A program made the position numbers and the translations under genes. Under the pieces are notes generated by a model, which saw nothing but the letters and a program-made list of their open reading frames with translations, was not told where the DNA came from and did no database searches. This document shows, piece by piece, positions 54,083 to 63,165 of a stretch of DNA of 64,000 nt. This DNA comes from Salipaludibacillus keqinensis (GTDB taxonomy: Bacteria; Bacillota; Bacilli; Bacillales; Salisediminibacteriaceae). Every line of letters starts with the position of its first letter. The stretch's first letter is position 1. The DNA is taken from positions 1,240,001 to 1,304,000 of the forward strand of contig NZ_PDOD01000001.1 in the NCBI RefSeq assembly GCF_003226325.1, read 5' to 3'.

Positions 54083-54904
54083 TTGCGTCTCGTCTCACTA
54101 TGTCCCAGTAACACGGAATTAGTCGTTTATACAGGGCTTAAAGATCATTTGGTTGGCGTAGATGACTATTCAGATTGGCCTGCATCTATCAATGAGTTGC
54201 CACGTCTAGGACCAGATTTGTCCATTGATATGAATAAAGTTGAAGCCTTGAAGCCTGATTTAGTCTTAGCCTCCCTGACAGTACCTGGCATGGAAAAGAA
54301 TATCGAAGCTTTGAAGAAGTTTAAGTTGCCCTATGTGATCGTTCCAAACCCTACTTCCTTATCAGAGATTGGACAGCAATTATTATGGCTTGGTGAAAAA
54401 ACAGACAATGAAAAACTAGCAGCTAAAGTTTATGAGAAGTTTAATCAATGCTTCGATGAATATAAGGAGTTATGTAAGAAAGTTACTACTCTTAAGTCTA
54501 TTTATTGGGAGTGGTGGGGAAAACCAGTCTTCACCCCTGGAAAAGACAACTGGCTTACTGAAATATCCGAACTTGCTGGAGGTAAGAATCTATTTGCTGA
54601 TCATGATCAAGCGAGTGTACAAACAAATTGGGATGAAGTATATAAGCGCGATCCAGATGTGATGGCTATTATCTGGGTAGGGGTGAACCACCATCGAGTT
54701 CAGCCTAAGCTCATCGAAAAAAGACCAAAATGGGAATCGCTGACCGCAATGAAAAATAATCAGTTATATATACTAGAAGAGCCGCTTTTTTGTCGTCCTT
54801 CACCAAGATTACTCGTTGGCCTCATGAAAATAGCTGCGATTTTACACCCAGATATTTACCCGTCTTTTAAAGAGGGTTATGATCCGATCTTGAGCGAAGT
54901 CTGA
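54083..54904 (+). CDS. BtuF-like cobalamin/iron-chelate-binding domain protein, no signal peptide
   Basis: 273-residue protein with the periplasmic-binding (BtuF/FhuD, PF01497) fold. It begins directly with RLVSLCPSNTELVVYTGL (residues 2-19), the usual first strand after a signal peptide, and goes on to LVGVDDYSDWP, LKPDLVLAS and a typical long central helix. It has no leader, no lipobox, and no transporter genes beside it, so it seems cytoplasmic. Its role may be cobalamin or siderophore handling inside the cell, or it may be a non-transport paralogue. Start is TTG 54083 after AAAGGTGGTGA. Confidence 0.8.
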   Translation: MRLVSLCPSNTELVVYTGLKDHLVGVDDYSDWPASINELPRLGPDLSIDMNKVEALKPDLVLASLTVPGMEKNIEALKKFKLPYVIVPNPTSLSEIGQQLLWLGEKTDNEKLAAKVYEKFNQCFDEYKELCKKVTTLKSIYWEWWGKPVFTPGKDNWLTEISELAGGKNLFADHDQASVQTNWDEVYKRDPDVMAIIWVGVNHHRVQPKLIEKRPKWESLTAMKNNQLYILEEPLFCRPSPRLLVGLMKIAAILHPDIYPSFKEGYDPILSEV

Positions 54905-54948
54905 AGAAAGAGGCCATTCATTCATTGACAATAAGTTTCACCAGTCGA

Positions 54949-55344
54949 TTAGTCTAAAAACCTTTCCTTTTGCTCAGCTGTAGGGATCATGCATTCTGAC
55001 TTTTTACCGAACCAACGATACCGGTTTCTAGCAATAATACGGTAAATGACATTTCTCAAAGCAGGAGGAACGATTAAAAAGACAGCAAGCAATTTCCAGC
55101 CGCCTTTCAGTTGCCTAGCGACTCGGAGGGCGGCTGTTGATTCTCCATGTATTCTTCCACGACCGTCAATGAAGACGACGCTATCTATATCTTTATCCAA
55201 ATGATATTTACTAAGCATCTTTTGTCCGAAATCACTTTGCAAAGACGCAAAAGATAATCGTTGTTTCGGATCACGTTTAATAATAAATTGAACGCTAGCG
55301 TTACACATATTGCAAACTCCATCAAATAGCACAATGTTTTTCAA
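54949..55344 (-). CDS. DCC-family (DUF393) thiol-disulfide oxidoreductase-like protein
   Basis: 131-residue protein of the DUF393/DCC family. The D-x-x-C-x-x-C motif is in LFDGVCNMCNASV at the very start, hence the name DCC. Helix-forming middle section and the RYRWFGKKSECMIP end are typical. It resembles B. subtilis YuxK. I choose TTG 55344 (MKNIVLFDG), which has GGAGGTGA just upstream; the ATG at 55365 lies before that site. It may act as a thiol redox protein. It is convergent with the BtuF-like gene without a clear terminator. Confidence 0.82.
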   Translation of the reverse strand: MKNIVLFDGVCNMCNASVQFIIKRDPKQRLSFASLQSDFGQKMLSKYHLDKDIDSVVFIDGRGRIHGESTAALRVARQLKGGWKLLAVFLIVPPALRNVIYRIIARNRYRWFGKKSECMIPTAEQKERFLD

Positions 55345-55479
55345 TTTGCTCACCTCCGAGTACATTCTATTAGTATCATCTTACAATATTTTTCCGTAAT
55401 CCTTCTACTTGAATAGCTTAGTCTCTTCAAATAATGGAGAATTTGAAACCTATTATCTTAGAGAGCGTAATTAACAGGT

Positions 55480-55513
55480 AAACACTTTGTACGAGTTACC
55501 GAAAGTGTTTTTA
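55480..55513. repeat. Hairpin-forming inverted repeat in the divergent region
   Basis: AAACACTTT (55480-55488) and AAAGTGTTT (55502-55510), a 9-bp perfect inverted repeat with a 13-base loop and T-run, in front of the P-loop kinase gene. A TATAAT lies at 55515-55520. It could be an upstream terminator or a small operator. Confidence 0.4.
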
Positions 55514-55570
55514 ATATAATAAACTGATAAGTAGTATTTATTTCTATAAACTTAGAATTAAGGAGATGTT

Positions 55571-56110
55571 ATGGAAAAAATTATGGTCGTAGGAGTATCT
55601 GCGGGGGTTGGAAAGTCTACATTCGCTAAAGAAGTAAGTGAAACACTGACAATACCTGTCTATCATCTTGATCGCTATTTCTGGAATCCCGGATGGGTAG
55701 AAGCGACTATAGATGAATTCTCAGCTGCCCAACAGACGCTCGTCAAAAAAGACACATGGATTATCGAGGGGAATTACGGCTCTACATTTGACATACGAGC
55801 TTCACAGGCAGATACGATTATTTATTTAGAGTTACCCCTTCGTACATGTCTGTACCGAGTATTGAAAAGATGGCTAACAAATTTAGGAAACAACAGAGAA
55901 GATATGGGGGAGGGATGCACAGAAAAAATGGATAAAGAATTCCTCCAATTCATTATTAAAACTTACAGCGAACGAAAAAAGCAAATGAACGTCAGATTAG
56001 ACAAGTTTGAAAAATCATCTTATCAACGAAACGTTTTTCGACTGACTGACAAAAAGGAAATCTCTTCTTTTTTACAGAATATTCATGAAACTAAAGAGAG
56101 GCAAGCATAA
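55571..56110 (+). CDS. P-loop kinase, topology-modulation/adenylate-kinase-like
   Basis: 179-residue small NTPase. Walker A is GVSAGVGKST (residues 8-17); the aromatic and acidic HLDRYFWNPGW follows (about 31-41), then WIIEGNYGSTFDIR and DTIIYLELPLRTCLYRVLKRW, a Walker B-like strand. Family members are annotated as DNA topology modulation proteins (FlaR-related) but are more likely small-molecule or nucleotide kinases. ATG 55571 follows AAGGAG. It is monocistronic with a terminator after it. Confidence 0.8.
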   Translation: MEKIMVVGVSAGVGKSTFAKEVSETLTIPVYHLDRYFWNPGWVEATIDEFSAAQQTLVKKDTWIIEGNYGSTFDIRASQADTIIYLELPLRTCLYRVLKRWLTNLGNNREDMGEGCTEKMDKEFLQFIIKTYSERKKQMNVRLDKFEKSSYQRNVFRLTDKKEISSFLQNIHETKERQA

Positions 56111-56217
56111 CTCAAATTTAGACACTTCAGCACCCATTTAAGCTCGTTATTCTGTCAACTTGGTTATACAAGTCTCATTTACTTAAATGTTGAAATTTCA
56201 CTATATAGAATGAATCT

Positions 56218-56252
56218 GAGAGGGGACCTGAAAAAAAGCCCTCTCAATTTTT
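56218..56252 (+). terminator. Terminator-like hairpin
   Basis: GAGAGGG (56218-56224) and CCCTCTC (56239-56245) with a 14-base loop, then AATTTTTT. It probably ends the kinase transcript about 100 bases past its stop codon. Confidence 0.65.
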
Positions 56253-56256
56253 TCGC

Positions 56257-56302
56257 AATTCCCTAAGAATACAAAATACTCATTTTGTATTCTAAGGGAA
56301 TT
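56257..56302. repeat. 46-bp near-perfect palindrome upstream of the recombinase gene
   Basis: Arms of 21 bases (56257-56277 and 56282-56302) pair at 20 of 21 positions around the 4-base centre ACTC; the one mismatch is A-A. The arms start AATTCCCTAAGAATACAA. It has no T-run, so it is not a typical terminator. It lies 160 bases before a stand-alone tyrosine recombinase, so it may be an operator, a recombination/crossover site or a decayed miniature element. Confidence 0.7.
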
Positions 56303-56463
56303 TAAATCAGTGATAATTAACGCCATAAACGCTTTTATATCAATTGTTTGAGGAGGATAAACTCTGGATATATAACTTGAAAAATTTCGTTCAATAAGAA
56401 TACTAAATGAGAGTCATTGTATGATAAGATAAGCTTAAGATATTTAAACTAGGGGAGTTGCTC
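56303..56463. other. Upstream region of the recombinase gene
   Basis: About 160 AT-rich bases after the palindrome, with no ORF on either strand. GAGTCATTGTATGATAAGATAA (56412-56433) offers a possible -10 (TAAGAT) but no confident -35. The ribosome site AGGGGAG ends the region. Confidence 0.35.
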
Positions 56464-57204
56464 ATGAGTGATTTAAAGTCAGAAGATAAGAAAAAATACG
56501 CTGAATATATTCTTCTTACAGAAAGAGAATTTAAAAAGCTAACAGATAGATTTGGAATCCATCAAACAAAACATCGGATGAAACGCTTAAACGAATTGAA
56601 GATGAGAGGAAAGAGACCCTTGAAAATGAAATCTGATTTCCAAGCTCTCATTGCCATGACACCTCGAACAGTCGAACCTATTCGGGAAAAGTGGATCATT
56701 GAAAAGATGAAAACAATTTTAAGAAGCCGTTCGTATAGAGATTATTTTATGTTTTTGCTTGGATTGAATACGGGATTGAGAGTTGGAGATATCCTTCCTC
56801 TGAAAGTAGGGGATTTGCGAGGGAAAAGATACATTAATATCATTGAAGAAAAAACCAATAAAGCGAAACGGTTTCCCTTAAATCGAGAGATTAGAGAGTA
56901 TATTATGGACTATACGATGGCCATGAGTGACGAAGAGTACTTATTCGCTTCTAATATGACGAAAGAACCTATCCAACGAGACAGGGCATATAAAATCCTG
57001 AAATATGCGGCCGAAGAAGCTGGAGCTGAATATGTGGGGACGCACACGATGCGAAAGACGTTCGGTTATCACTTTTATAAAAAATACAATGATGCATCTA
57101 TGCTTCAAAAAATCTTTAACCATTCATCCCAAAGCGTCACATTGAAGTATATTGGTATATCTCAAGAAGAGATCGATGATGCTATTGACGATTTCAGTCT
57201 CTAG
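56464..57204 (+). CDS. Tyrosine recombinase (phage-integrase family), stand-alone
   Basis: 246-residue site-specific recombinase. ATG 56464 (MSDLKSEDKKK) has AGGGGAG 6 bases upstream. The C-terminal catalytic domain (about 75-246) is complete: Arg in LGLNTGLRVGD, Lys of the beta-hairpin in EEKTNKAKRFPL, H-x-x-R in THTMRKTFGYHF, His in FNHSSQSVT, and the nucleophilic Tyr in LKYIGIS. The N-terminal 75 residues are short, basic and do not look like a normal SAM-like core-binding domain. It is not XerC/XerD by length. No att-like repeat pair, excisionase or phage genes are adjacent; only the upstream palindrome stands out. Confidence 0.88.
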   Translation: MSDLKSEDKKKYAEYILLTEREFKKLTDRFGIHQTKHRMKRLNELKMRGKRPLKMKSDFQALIAMTPRTVEPIREKWIIEKMKTILRSRSYRDYFMFLLGLNTGLRVGDILPLKVGDLRGKRYINIIEEKTNKAKRFPLNREIREYIMDYTMAMSDEEYLFASNMTKEPIQRDRAYKILKYAAEEAGAEYVGTHTMRKTFGYHFYKKYNDASMLQKIFNHSSQSVTLKYIGISQEEIDDAIDDFSL

Positions 57205-57260
57205 AAGGGATCGAAAGCTTTTTACCATCGAACTTTAGGAGCTTTTCTGAAAATAAAAAA

Positions 57261-57301
57261 CTCCCCTTAAGGAAGACAGGATGCATCTTTTTTAAGGAGA
57301 G
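57261..57301. terminator. Weak convergent terminator
   Basis: CTCCCCTTAA (57261-57270) and TTAAGGAGAG (57292-57301) pair over 10 bp with one G-T pair around a 21-base loop, A-run on the left and T-run within the loop. It lies between the recombinase gene and the convergent AbrB-family gene. Confidence 0.45.
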
Positions 57302-57310
57302 AATATCCAT

Positions 57311-58366
57311 TTATGCTGCTTTTTTGTGTGTTTTTCTATTGAAATACCATTTGAGAGCAGCAGGGACAAATAAAATAATGAAGATGATTCTTGTTAATTG
57401 AAGGGATGAAACAATAGCTGGGTCTGCACCTACCACCGAAGCAGTTAATACCATCTCGACTAATCCGCCTGGTGCTGTACTTAGAAGAGCAGTCGTTAAA
57501 TCCATTGAAGTAGTGATATAAAGTATATAACCAAAACCAAAAGAGACACCTATTAAGATTAAAGCTAAGCCGGCATAAACGATACCAAATTTTCCAGCGT
57601 ATTTCACATCTTTGATTGAGATGCTTTTTCCAAGGGATGCTCCGACACAAAGCTGCGCCCCAAGAAAGATAGCTGTGGGGATCGAAGGTATTTGCATCGG
57701 TCCTATATTCATCATTGCTGTCATAATGAGAGGAATAATCATGATCCCGGCAGGCAGTAACTCTTTAAATTTTACAGCGAGCAGAATGGGGAAGAAGAAC
57801 CACAAAATATGCCAAGAAAAAAATTCTGTCCCCGTATCCACAATAATCATTGAGCCAGCACTCGGTTCACTTGAAAACATGTATAAAATAATAAAAGGAA
57901 CGGTAAATAAAACAATGATAAGGCGAATAGTTTGAAAAACCATGACGTGTCCGGCATTCGCTTTTAAAGATTCACTAACAATAACCATCTCTGTCAGTCC
58001 ACCAGGGATCGAACCAAACACACTGGTCTTTTGATCAATATTCATAAACCTTGCTGCAAAAGAGCTATTAATGATACTAATTAAAATCAACAAAATTGTA
58101 ATAACGATATATGGAATAAAATATGGTCCTAATACTTGTAGTGTCTCTAGTGTAAAATATAAACCGAATGAAATTCCTAATATGATTAACCCGAAATTTT
58201 TAAGAGCGATGGGCCAAATAAGTGCTCTTGAAGTGAAGCCTTGCCATAGCATGACACTTGTTAGAGGTCCAAGCATCCAGGGGAGGGGAAGGGTTAAATA
58301 ATGAAAAATCACTCCACCTAAGATAGCAATGAACAAGGATTCTATAAACGGTTTCCACTCTTTCAT
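57311..58366 (-). CDS. AbrB-family membrane protein (putative transporter, PF05145)
   Basis: 351-residue protein with about 10 helices and an internal duplication: SIPGGLTEMVIVSE near residue 119 and TAPGGLVEMVLTASV near 293 mark the same place in each half. This is the AbrB/ammonia-monooxygenase-named family, in fact a putative secondary transporter; it is unrelated to the AbrB DNA-binding regulator. A short basic C-terminus (KWYFNRKTHKKAA) is cytoplasmic. ATG 58366 follows GGAGTTG on the minus strand. It lies downstream of ectC on the same strand, past the ectC terminator, so it may be read at a low level from the ectoine operon. Substrate unknown. Confidence 0.88.
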   Translation of the reverse strand: MKEWKPFIESLFIAILGGVIFHYLTLPLPWMLGPLTSVMLWQGFTSRALIWPIALKNFGLIILGISFGLYFTLETLQVLGPYFIPYIVITILLILISIINSSFAARFMNIDQKTSVFGSIPGGLTEMVIVSESLKANAGHVMVFQTIRLIIVLFTVPFIILYMFSSEPSAGSMIIVDTGTEFFSWHILWFFFPILLAVKFKELLPAGIMIIPLIMTAMMNIGPMQIPSIPTAIFLGAQLCVGASLGKSISIKDVKYAGKFGIVYAGLALILIGVSFGFGYILYITTSMDLTTALLSTAPGGLVEMVLTASVVGADPAIVSSLQLTRIIFIILFVPAALKWYFNRKTHKKAA

Positions 58367-58459
58367 TTTGCTTCAACTCCTGTGCAATCTTTACCCAGTT
58401 TATCATAGTATGTATAGTAATCGCTCATAGAGAACATTCTGCTTTCTCATATACATGAA

Positions 58460-58490
58460 AACAACCAGCTGCACAAGGCAGCTGGTTGTT
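58460..58490 (-). terminator. ectABC terminator
   Basis: AACAACCAGCTGC / GCAGCTGGTTGTT, a perfect 13-bp stem with a 5-base loop. On the minus strand it is followed by TTTCATG, a weak T-run, and lies 10 bases after the ectC stop. Confidence 0.75.
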
Positions 58491-58499
58491 GTATATATA

Positions 58500-58892
58500 T
58501 TACTCTTCGTCGTCAACTAATTCATAGACGCCTTCTTCATTGTGAGTTTCTTTTCCTGTGATGGGTGGGTCAAAGACACATACCATTCTCATATCTGTAT
58601 TAGCACGAAGTAAGTGCTCGTCGTGCTTATCTAAAGCATAGATCATATTAGCAGAGATAGGGTGAATTTTACCATCAGCTAATGTTTCAACTTCACCATC
58701 TCCTTCAATACAATATACTGCTTCTAAATGATTTTTGTACCAGATGTGAGTCTCTGTACCTGCTTTAATCACTGTGTCATGAACAGAATAGCCCATGTTG
58801 TCTTTCTTTAAAAGCAACCGGCGACTCGTCCAGTTCTCACCCTTTACTTCTTGATCTGTTCCAATAATATCTTCTAGTTTAACTACTTTCAT
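58500..58892 (-). CDS. ectC: L-ectoine synthase
   Basis: Cupin-fold enzyme that cyclises N-gamma-acetyl-diaminobutyrate to ectoine, 130 residues, the normal length. Typical N-terminus [24 protein letters not shown]; the metal/substrate region is [23 protein letters not shown] (cupin strands) and the [22 protein letters not shown] end. The acidic C-terminus is common. ATG 58892 follows AGGAGGC. Last gene of ectABC, 32 bases from ectB. Ectoine is a compatible solute made under salt stress. Confidence 0.97.
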   Translation of the reverse strand: MKVVKLEDIIGTDQEVKGENWTSRRLLLKKDNMGYSVHDTVIKAGTETHIWYKNHLEAVYCIEGDGEVETLADGKIHPISANMIYALDKHDEHLLRANTDMRMVCVFDPPITGKETHNEEGVYELVDDEE

Positions 58893-58924
58893 GATTAAAT
58901 AGCCTCCTTAAGTGTGATCAATAA

Positions 58925-60220
58925 TTAGTTTGCTACTGTATCTTTTTCAAGATTCATTTGTTTGATCGCTTCTTTAATACTTTCTTCAATTAATTCAAAT
59001 CCTTTTTCAAGACCTGCTTCGTCAATGTTGATAGGTGGGAAGAGTTTAAATACTTGGTCGTGTCCTCCTGCAGTTTCCATGATCAAGCAACGATTAAATG
59101 CTTCTTCAGCAACTTTTTCACTGAATCCTTCCACATCAGAGGAAATACCTTGCATAAATCCTCGCCCTTTTAAATGACCTTTCATTTCAGGGTACTTTTC
59201 GATCATGTTTTCCAAAAATTTCGTGATCGTTGCAGATTTATCTTGAATGCTTTTCTCGAAAGTAGGATCTTCCCAATAAGTTAAAGCTTCAGTAGCTGTA
59301 ACGAATGCGTGGTTATTCCCACGGAAAGTTCCGTTATGCTCACCAGGTTTCCATTGATCAAGCTCAGGACTAATGAGCGTTAAGGCTAGTGGTAAGCCAT
59401 AACCACCGATAGACTTAGAAAGACATACAATGTCAGGCTTAATTCCAGCTGGTTCGAATGAGAAGAATGTACCTGTACGACCAACCCCTGCTTGAACATC
59501 ATCGATGATCAAGAGAATACCCCATCGCTTACAAATTTCATCTACTTTTTTGATCCATTCAAAGCGAGCGGCATTAATTCCACCTTCTCCTTGAACGGTC
59601 TCAAGAATAATTGCAGCAGGAATAGAAACACCACTTCCGTTATCTTCAAGAAAACGTTCAAGATATTCTAGTGTATCCAATTCATCGCTTACGAAATTGT
59701 CGTAAGGCATCGTAACTGTATTGTGCAGTGGAATTCCAGCTCCACTTCGCTTCATTGAGTTACCTGTTACAGATAGGGAACCAATGGTCATACCGTGGAA
59801 ACCGTTTGTGAAACTAATAATTTCCGTACGACCGGTAACTTTCCTTGCTAGTTTTAACGCACTTTCAACTGTGTTTGTTCCTGTAGGGCCAGGGAACATC
59901 ACTTTATAGTCAAGGTCTCTTGGTTTCAAGATGACTTCGTTAAATTTTTCTAGAAATTCTGCTTTAGCTGAGGAAGCCATATCTAATGAATGGGTAATTC
60001 CATCATCTAAAATATACTCAACGAGCTTTTTCTTCATGTTCGGTTCGTTATGACCGTAGTTTAGCGCACCTGCACCAGAGAAAAAGTCGATATACTCTTT
60101 ACCATCTTCATCCCACATTTTATATCCTCGAGCTTTTGTAAATACTGTTGGAAAAGCTCTTACGTAACTTCTTACACAAGACTCAAGTTCTTCAATAATT
60201 TCTAAACCGTTTTTAGTCAT
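58925..60220 (-). CDS. ectB: Diaminobutyrate-2-oxoglutarate aminotransferase
   Basis: 431-residue PLP class III aminotransferase; transfers the amino group to aspartate semialdehyde, giving L-2,4-diaminobutyrate. Features: [15 protein letters not shown] near residue 46, the phosphate loop [30 protein letters not shown] (PLP Asp) and the Schiff-base Lys in [25 protein letters not shown] is conserved. ATG 60220 follows GGAGGGAAT. The middle gene of ectABC, 54 bases after ectA. Confidence 0.97.
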   Translation of the reverse strand: MTKNGLEIIEELESCVRSYVRAFPTVFTKARGYKMWDEDGKEYIDFFSGAGALNYGHNEPNMKKKLVEYILDDGITHSLDMASSAKAEFLEKFNEVILKPRDLDYKVMFPGPTGTNTVESALKLARKVTGRTEIISFTNGFHGMTIGSLSVTGNSMKRSGAGIPLHNTVTMPYDNFVSDELDTLEYLERFLEDNGSGVSIPAAIILETVQGEGGINAARFEWIKKVDEICKRWGILLIIDDVQAGVGRTGTFFSFEPAGIKPDIVCLSKSIGGYGLPLALTLISPELDQWKPGEHNGTFRGNNHAFVTATEALTYWEDPTFEKSIQDKSATITKFLENMIEKYPEMKGHLKGRGFMQGISSDVEGFSEKVAEEAFNRCLIMETAGGHDQVFKLFPPINIDEAGLEKGFELIEESIKEAIKQMNLEKDTVAN

Positions 60221-60274
60221 TTCTTAAATTCCCTCCGTCTTTTTAATGTTCGATAGGTAGTTTAATTAATCGCC

Positions 60275-60784
60275 TTACTTTTTGAAAGGTCCGATTCGAT
60301 ACGTATATTCCGCTTCCTGTCCTTCTTCTGGAAAGACATCAGCAGGGAAGCATTCTAATACTTCAAAAGACGTATCGTTTTCTTTAGCTAGTCGTTTAAA
60401 TAAAGACTGAGAGGCCTTATTGTCTTCTGTAATCGTTGCCTCCAAGTAGCGAACTTCTTTCGTACCATCTCTTGAAATCAATTCGTTTAACATTTTGGAG
60501 CCGATCCCTTTTCCGCGTTGAGATGAATCTACGCCAACCTGCCATACGAAGATGACATCTGGGTGTTCCGGCTGAATAAATCCTGTGATAAAACCAACGA
60601 CTTCACCTCGTTCTTTGGCAACAACGCATGTTTCAGAGAAGTATTCAGCCATCATAATATACTTATATGCTGAATTAAGATCAAGCGAAGTCTTTTTGGC
60701 CAGTGCCCACATTCCTTGACCGTCTTCTTTCGTTGGTTGCTCTAACGATAATGTTTCTAATACTGCCGTTGTGTTTTTACTCAT
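60275..60784 (-). CDS. ectA: L-2,4-diaminobutyrate N-gamma-acetyltransferase
   Basis: 169-residue GNAT acetyltransferase for the second step of ectoine synthesis. The acetyl-CoA loop is GVDSSQRGKGIGSKML (about residues 88-103), with the flanking strand VIFVWQVGV and the late block LEATITEDNKASQSLFKRLA. MWALAKKTSLDLNSAYKYIMM at 25-45 is typical of EctA proteins. ATG 60784 follows GGTGGG. First gene of ectABC; a putative promoter lies 100 bases upstream. Confidence 0.96.
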   Translation of the reverse strand: MSKNTTAVLETLSLEQPTKEDGQGMWALAKKTSLDLNSAYKYIMMAEYFSETCVVAKERGEVVGFITGFIQPEHPDVIFVWQVGVDSSQRGKGIGSKMLNELISRDGTKEVRYLEATITEDNKASQSLFKRLAKENDTSFEVLECFPADVFPEEGQEAEYTYRIGPFKK

Positions 60785-61061
60785 AGTAATATACCCACCT
60801 TTTTATTTTATTGTCAAAAGAGGTGTGCATTCCTCCTTTTCAGCAATATTCATCCCAAAGCAATGAACATTAATAATGATAGGGACTTTGTGTGAAATAA
60901 TCAAACATGGTTAATCTTCATGAATGAGGAAATATGTGGATCTCTATAGCTAAGTGGTGCTTAGGGGCAGTATCTTATTTATATCTCCTGTATCGTATAT
61001 ATTCCACCGCTTTTCAAATAAAAAACCACATTTATCCTTGGTATGAAAGGGAATGCGAAAA
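60785..61061. other. Intergenic stretch between ectA and typA
   Basis: About 280 bases with no supported gene. The ectA promoter is inside (60876-60904). A 66-aa plus-strand frame starting at 60934 runs through the typA terminator into typA and is not believed. GGAGGAATGCACACC on the minus strand (about 60837-60823) shows no matching ORF. Confidence 0.4.
60876..60904 (-). promoter_or_regulatory. Putative ectABC promoter
   Basis: On the minus strand, TTGATT (60904-60899), 17 bases, TATCAT (60881-60876), a fair sigma-A promoter about 90 bases before ectA. No sigma-B match was seen at this position. Confidence 0.5.
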
Positions 61062-61091
61062 AAGGACCTCAACAAAACTGTTGAGGTCCTT
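61060..61091 (-). terminator. typA terminator
   Basis: AAGGACCTCAACA / TGTTGAGGTCCTT, a perfect 13-bp stem with loop AAAC (61062-61091). On the minus strand it ends in a run of six T. It lies 26 bases after the typA stop. Confidence 0.9.
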
Positions 61092-61116
61092 GATATATAG
61101 GGCTTTTAGCCATTAT

Positions 61117-62961
61117 TTATTCTTTAACTGCTAATTTCTTTTTCTTTTCTTCTCGCTCACGAGTACTCTTATCGAGAATTTTCTTACGTAAACGAATGGA
61201 TAGAGGGGTTACTTCACAATATTCATCATCGTTTAAGAACTCAAGAGCTTCTTCTAATGTTAGAGTCCGTGGCTTTTTCATCGTGACTGTCTGATCTTTC
61301 GTAGCAGAGCGAATATTCGTTTGTTGCTTCATCTTCGTAATATTAACAGTAATGTCATTATCACGATTGTGCTCGCCTACAATCATACCTTCATAGATTT
61401 CAGTGGCTGGCTCAACGAAAAGAGTTCCTCGGTCTTCCACTTGTAACATTCCGTAAGGAGTCGTTTTTCCATTTTCCATAGACACTAATACCCCTTGACG
61501 ACGACCGCCTACATAACCTTCAGCGATTGGACGATAGCTATCAAACGTATGGTTTAAAATCCCGTAACCTTTTGTTTGAGCCATGAATTCCGTTGTATAT
61601 CCAATTAAACCACGAGAAGGAACGAGGAAGTCCATACGAACTTGTCCATCACCCTTGTTAACCATATTCACTAGTTCACCTTTTCGCTCACCAAGTGATT
61701 CCATAACGGCCCCGGTATATTCCTCAGGAACATCTACTTGAGTGCTCTCGTATGGTTCACAACGTTTGCCGTCAATTTCACGAATAATAACTTCGGGTTT
61801 TGAAACTTGAAGTTCATATCCTTCACGACGTAAATTCTCGATCAAGATGGACAAGTGAAGTTCGCCACGTCCTGCAACTTTCCAAACGTCTGGTGAACTT
61901 GTGTTTTCAACATTTAAACTAACATCTGTTTCTACTTGAGTCATTAAACGAGCTTCAATTTTACGGCTCGTAACATGATCACCTTCACGCCCAGCAAAAG
62001 GACTGTTGTTGACAAGGAAAGTCATTTGAAGAGTCGGCTCATCGATACGGACCAATTCCATAGGGTCTTGATGATTCACAGGACAAATCGTTTCGCCAAC
62101 CATGATATCTTCAACACCAGCAATAGCAATAAGATCGCCTGCTTTTGCTTCGTCAATTTCAAGACGCTTCAGACCAAGGAAACCGAACAATTTAGAGATA
62201 CGGAAAGTTTTAACCGTTCCATCACGTTGGATGAGAGCAGCTTGATCCCCTTTACGGACAGTCCCGCGGAATACACGACCTACACCAATACGACCTAAAT
62301 AGTCATTGTAATCAAGCATCGTTACTTGAAATTGGAAAGGCTCATCTGAATTATCAATTGGTGCTGGAACGGAATCAATTACTGTGTCAAACAACACTTT
62401 CATTTGATTCTCTTGTTTTTCAGGGTCAGGACTCAAGCTAGATGTTCCGTTTATAGCTGAAGCATAAATAACAGGGAAGTCCAATTGACTCTCATCAGCA
62501 CCTAATTCAATAAATAAATCAAGCACTTCATCAATAACTTCTTCAGGTCTAGCCATCGGACGGTCAATTTTATTCACAACTACTACTGGAGTTAATTTTT
62601 GCTCCAAGGCTTTTTTCAATACAAAGCGAGTTTGTGGCATACAACCCTCGAATGCATCAACAACGAGAAGAACACCATCAACCATTTTTAAAATCCGTTC
62701 AACTTCGCCACCGAAATCAGCGTGTCCTGGTGTATCCATGATGTTAATTCGTGTGCCTTCATAATTAACCGCCGTATTTTTAGCGAGAATGGTAATCCCA
62801 CGTTCTTTTTCAATGTCATTATTATCCATAGCACGTTCGTTTACTTGTTCATTTTCACGAAATGTCCCTGATTGCTTTAACATTTCATCGACGAGAGTCG
62901 TTTTCCCGTGGTCTACGTGGGCAATAATTGCAATGTTCCTTATATCTTGTCGTTTGTTCAT
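61117..62961 (-). CDS. typA: Translational GTPase TypA/BipA
   Basis: 614-residue ribosome-associated GTPase of the EF-G superfamily. G domain motifs: [14 protein letters not shown] (G1, residues 14-27), RGITI (G2), DTPGHADF (G3) and VVNKIDRP (G4). The following domains II, III and V and the BipA-specific C-terminal domain are complete ([39 protein letters not shown]). It acts in 50S assembly and in stress and cold adaptation. ATG 62961 follows AGGAGCG on the minus strand. Single gene with its own terminator. Confidence 0.97.
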   Translation of the reverse strand: MNKRQDIRNIAIIAHVDHGKTTLVDEMLKQSGTFRENEQVNERAMDNNDIEKERGITILAKNTAVNYEGTRINIMDTPGHADFGGEVERILKMVDGVLLVVDAFEGCMPQTRFVLKKALEQKLTPVVVVNKIDRPMARPEEVIDEVLDLFIELGADESQLDFPVIYASAINGTSSLSPDPEKQENQMKVLFDTVIDSVPAPIDNSDEPFQFQVTMLDYNDYLGRIGVGRVFRGTVRKGDQAALIQRDGTVKTFRISKLFGFLGLKRLEIDEAKAGDLIAIAGVEDIMVGETICPVNHQDPMELVRIDEPTLQMTFLVNNSPFAGREGDHVTSRKIEARLMTQVETDVSLNVENTSSPDVWKVAGRGELHLSILIENLRREGYELQVSKPEVIIREIDGKRCEPYESTQVDVPEEYTGAVMESLGERKGELVNMVNKGDGQVRMDFLVPSRGLIGYTTEFMAQTKGYGILNHTFDSYRPIAEGYVGGRRQGVLVSMENGKTTPYGMLQVEDRGTLFVEPATEIYEGMIVGEHNRDNDITVNITKMKQQTNIRSATKDQTVTMKKPRTLTLEEALEFLNDDEYCEVTPLSIRLRKKILDKSTREREEKKKKLAVKE

Positions 62962-63165
62962 TAATAAAACGCTCCTGTTCTTGTGTAAAGTATTTCAACT
63001 ATACAACTGTATCATACTTAAAGTTACTATACACCTTTTATCTGAAAATAATTTTATTTTAACGATCTGAATCGTTTTATAGTGTACCATGACGATTATT
63101 CTTATATACTAGCGGTAATTAAAAGACTTCATTGGAATAGAAGCAAACGAAAAGGGGAAACGCCT

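Noticed and set aside
60934-61134. 66-aa plus-strand ORF between ectA and typA
   Set aside because: It runs through the typA terminator hairpin and into the end of typA; composition is not protein-like and no function fits.
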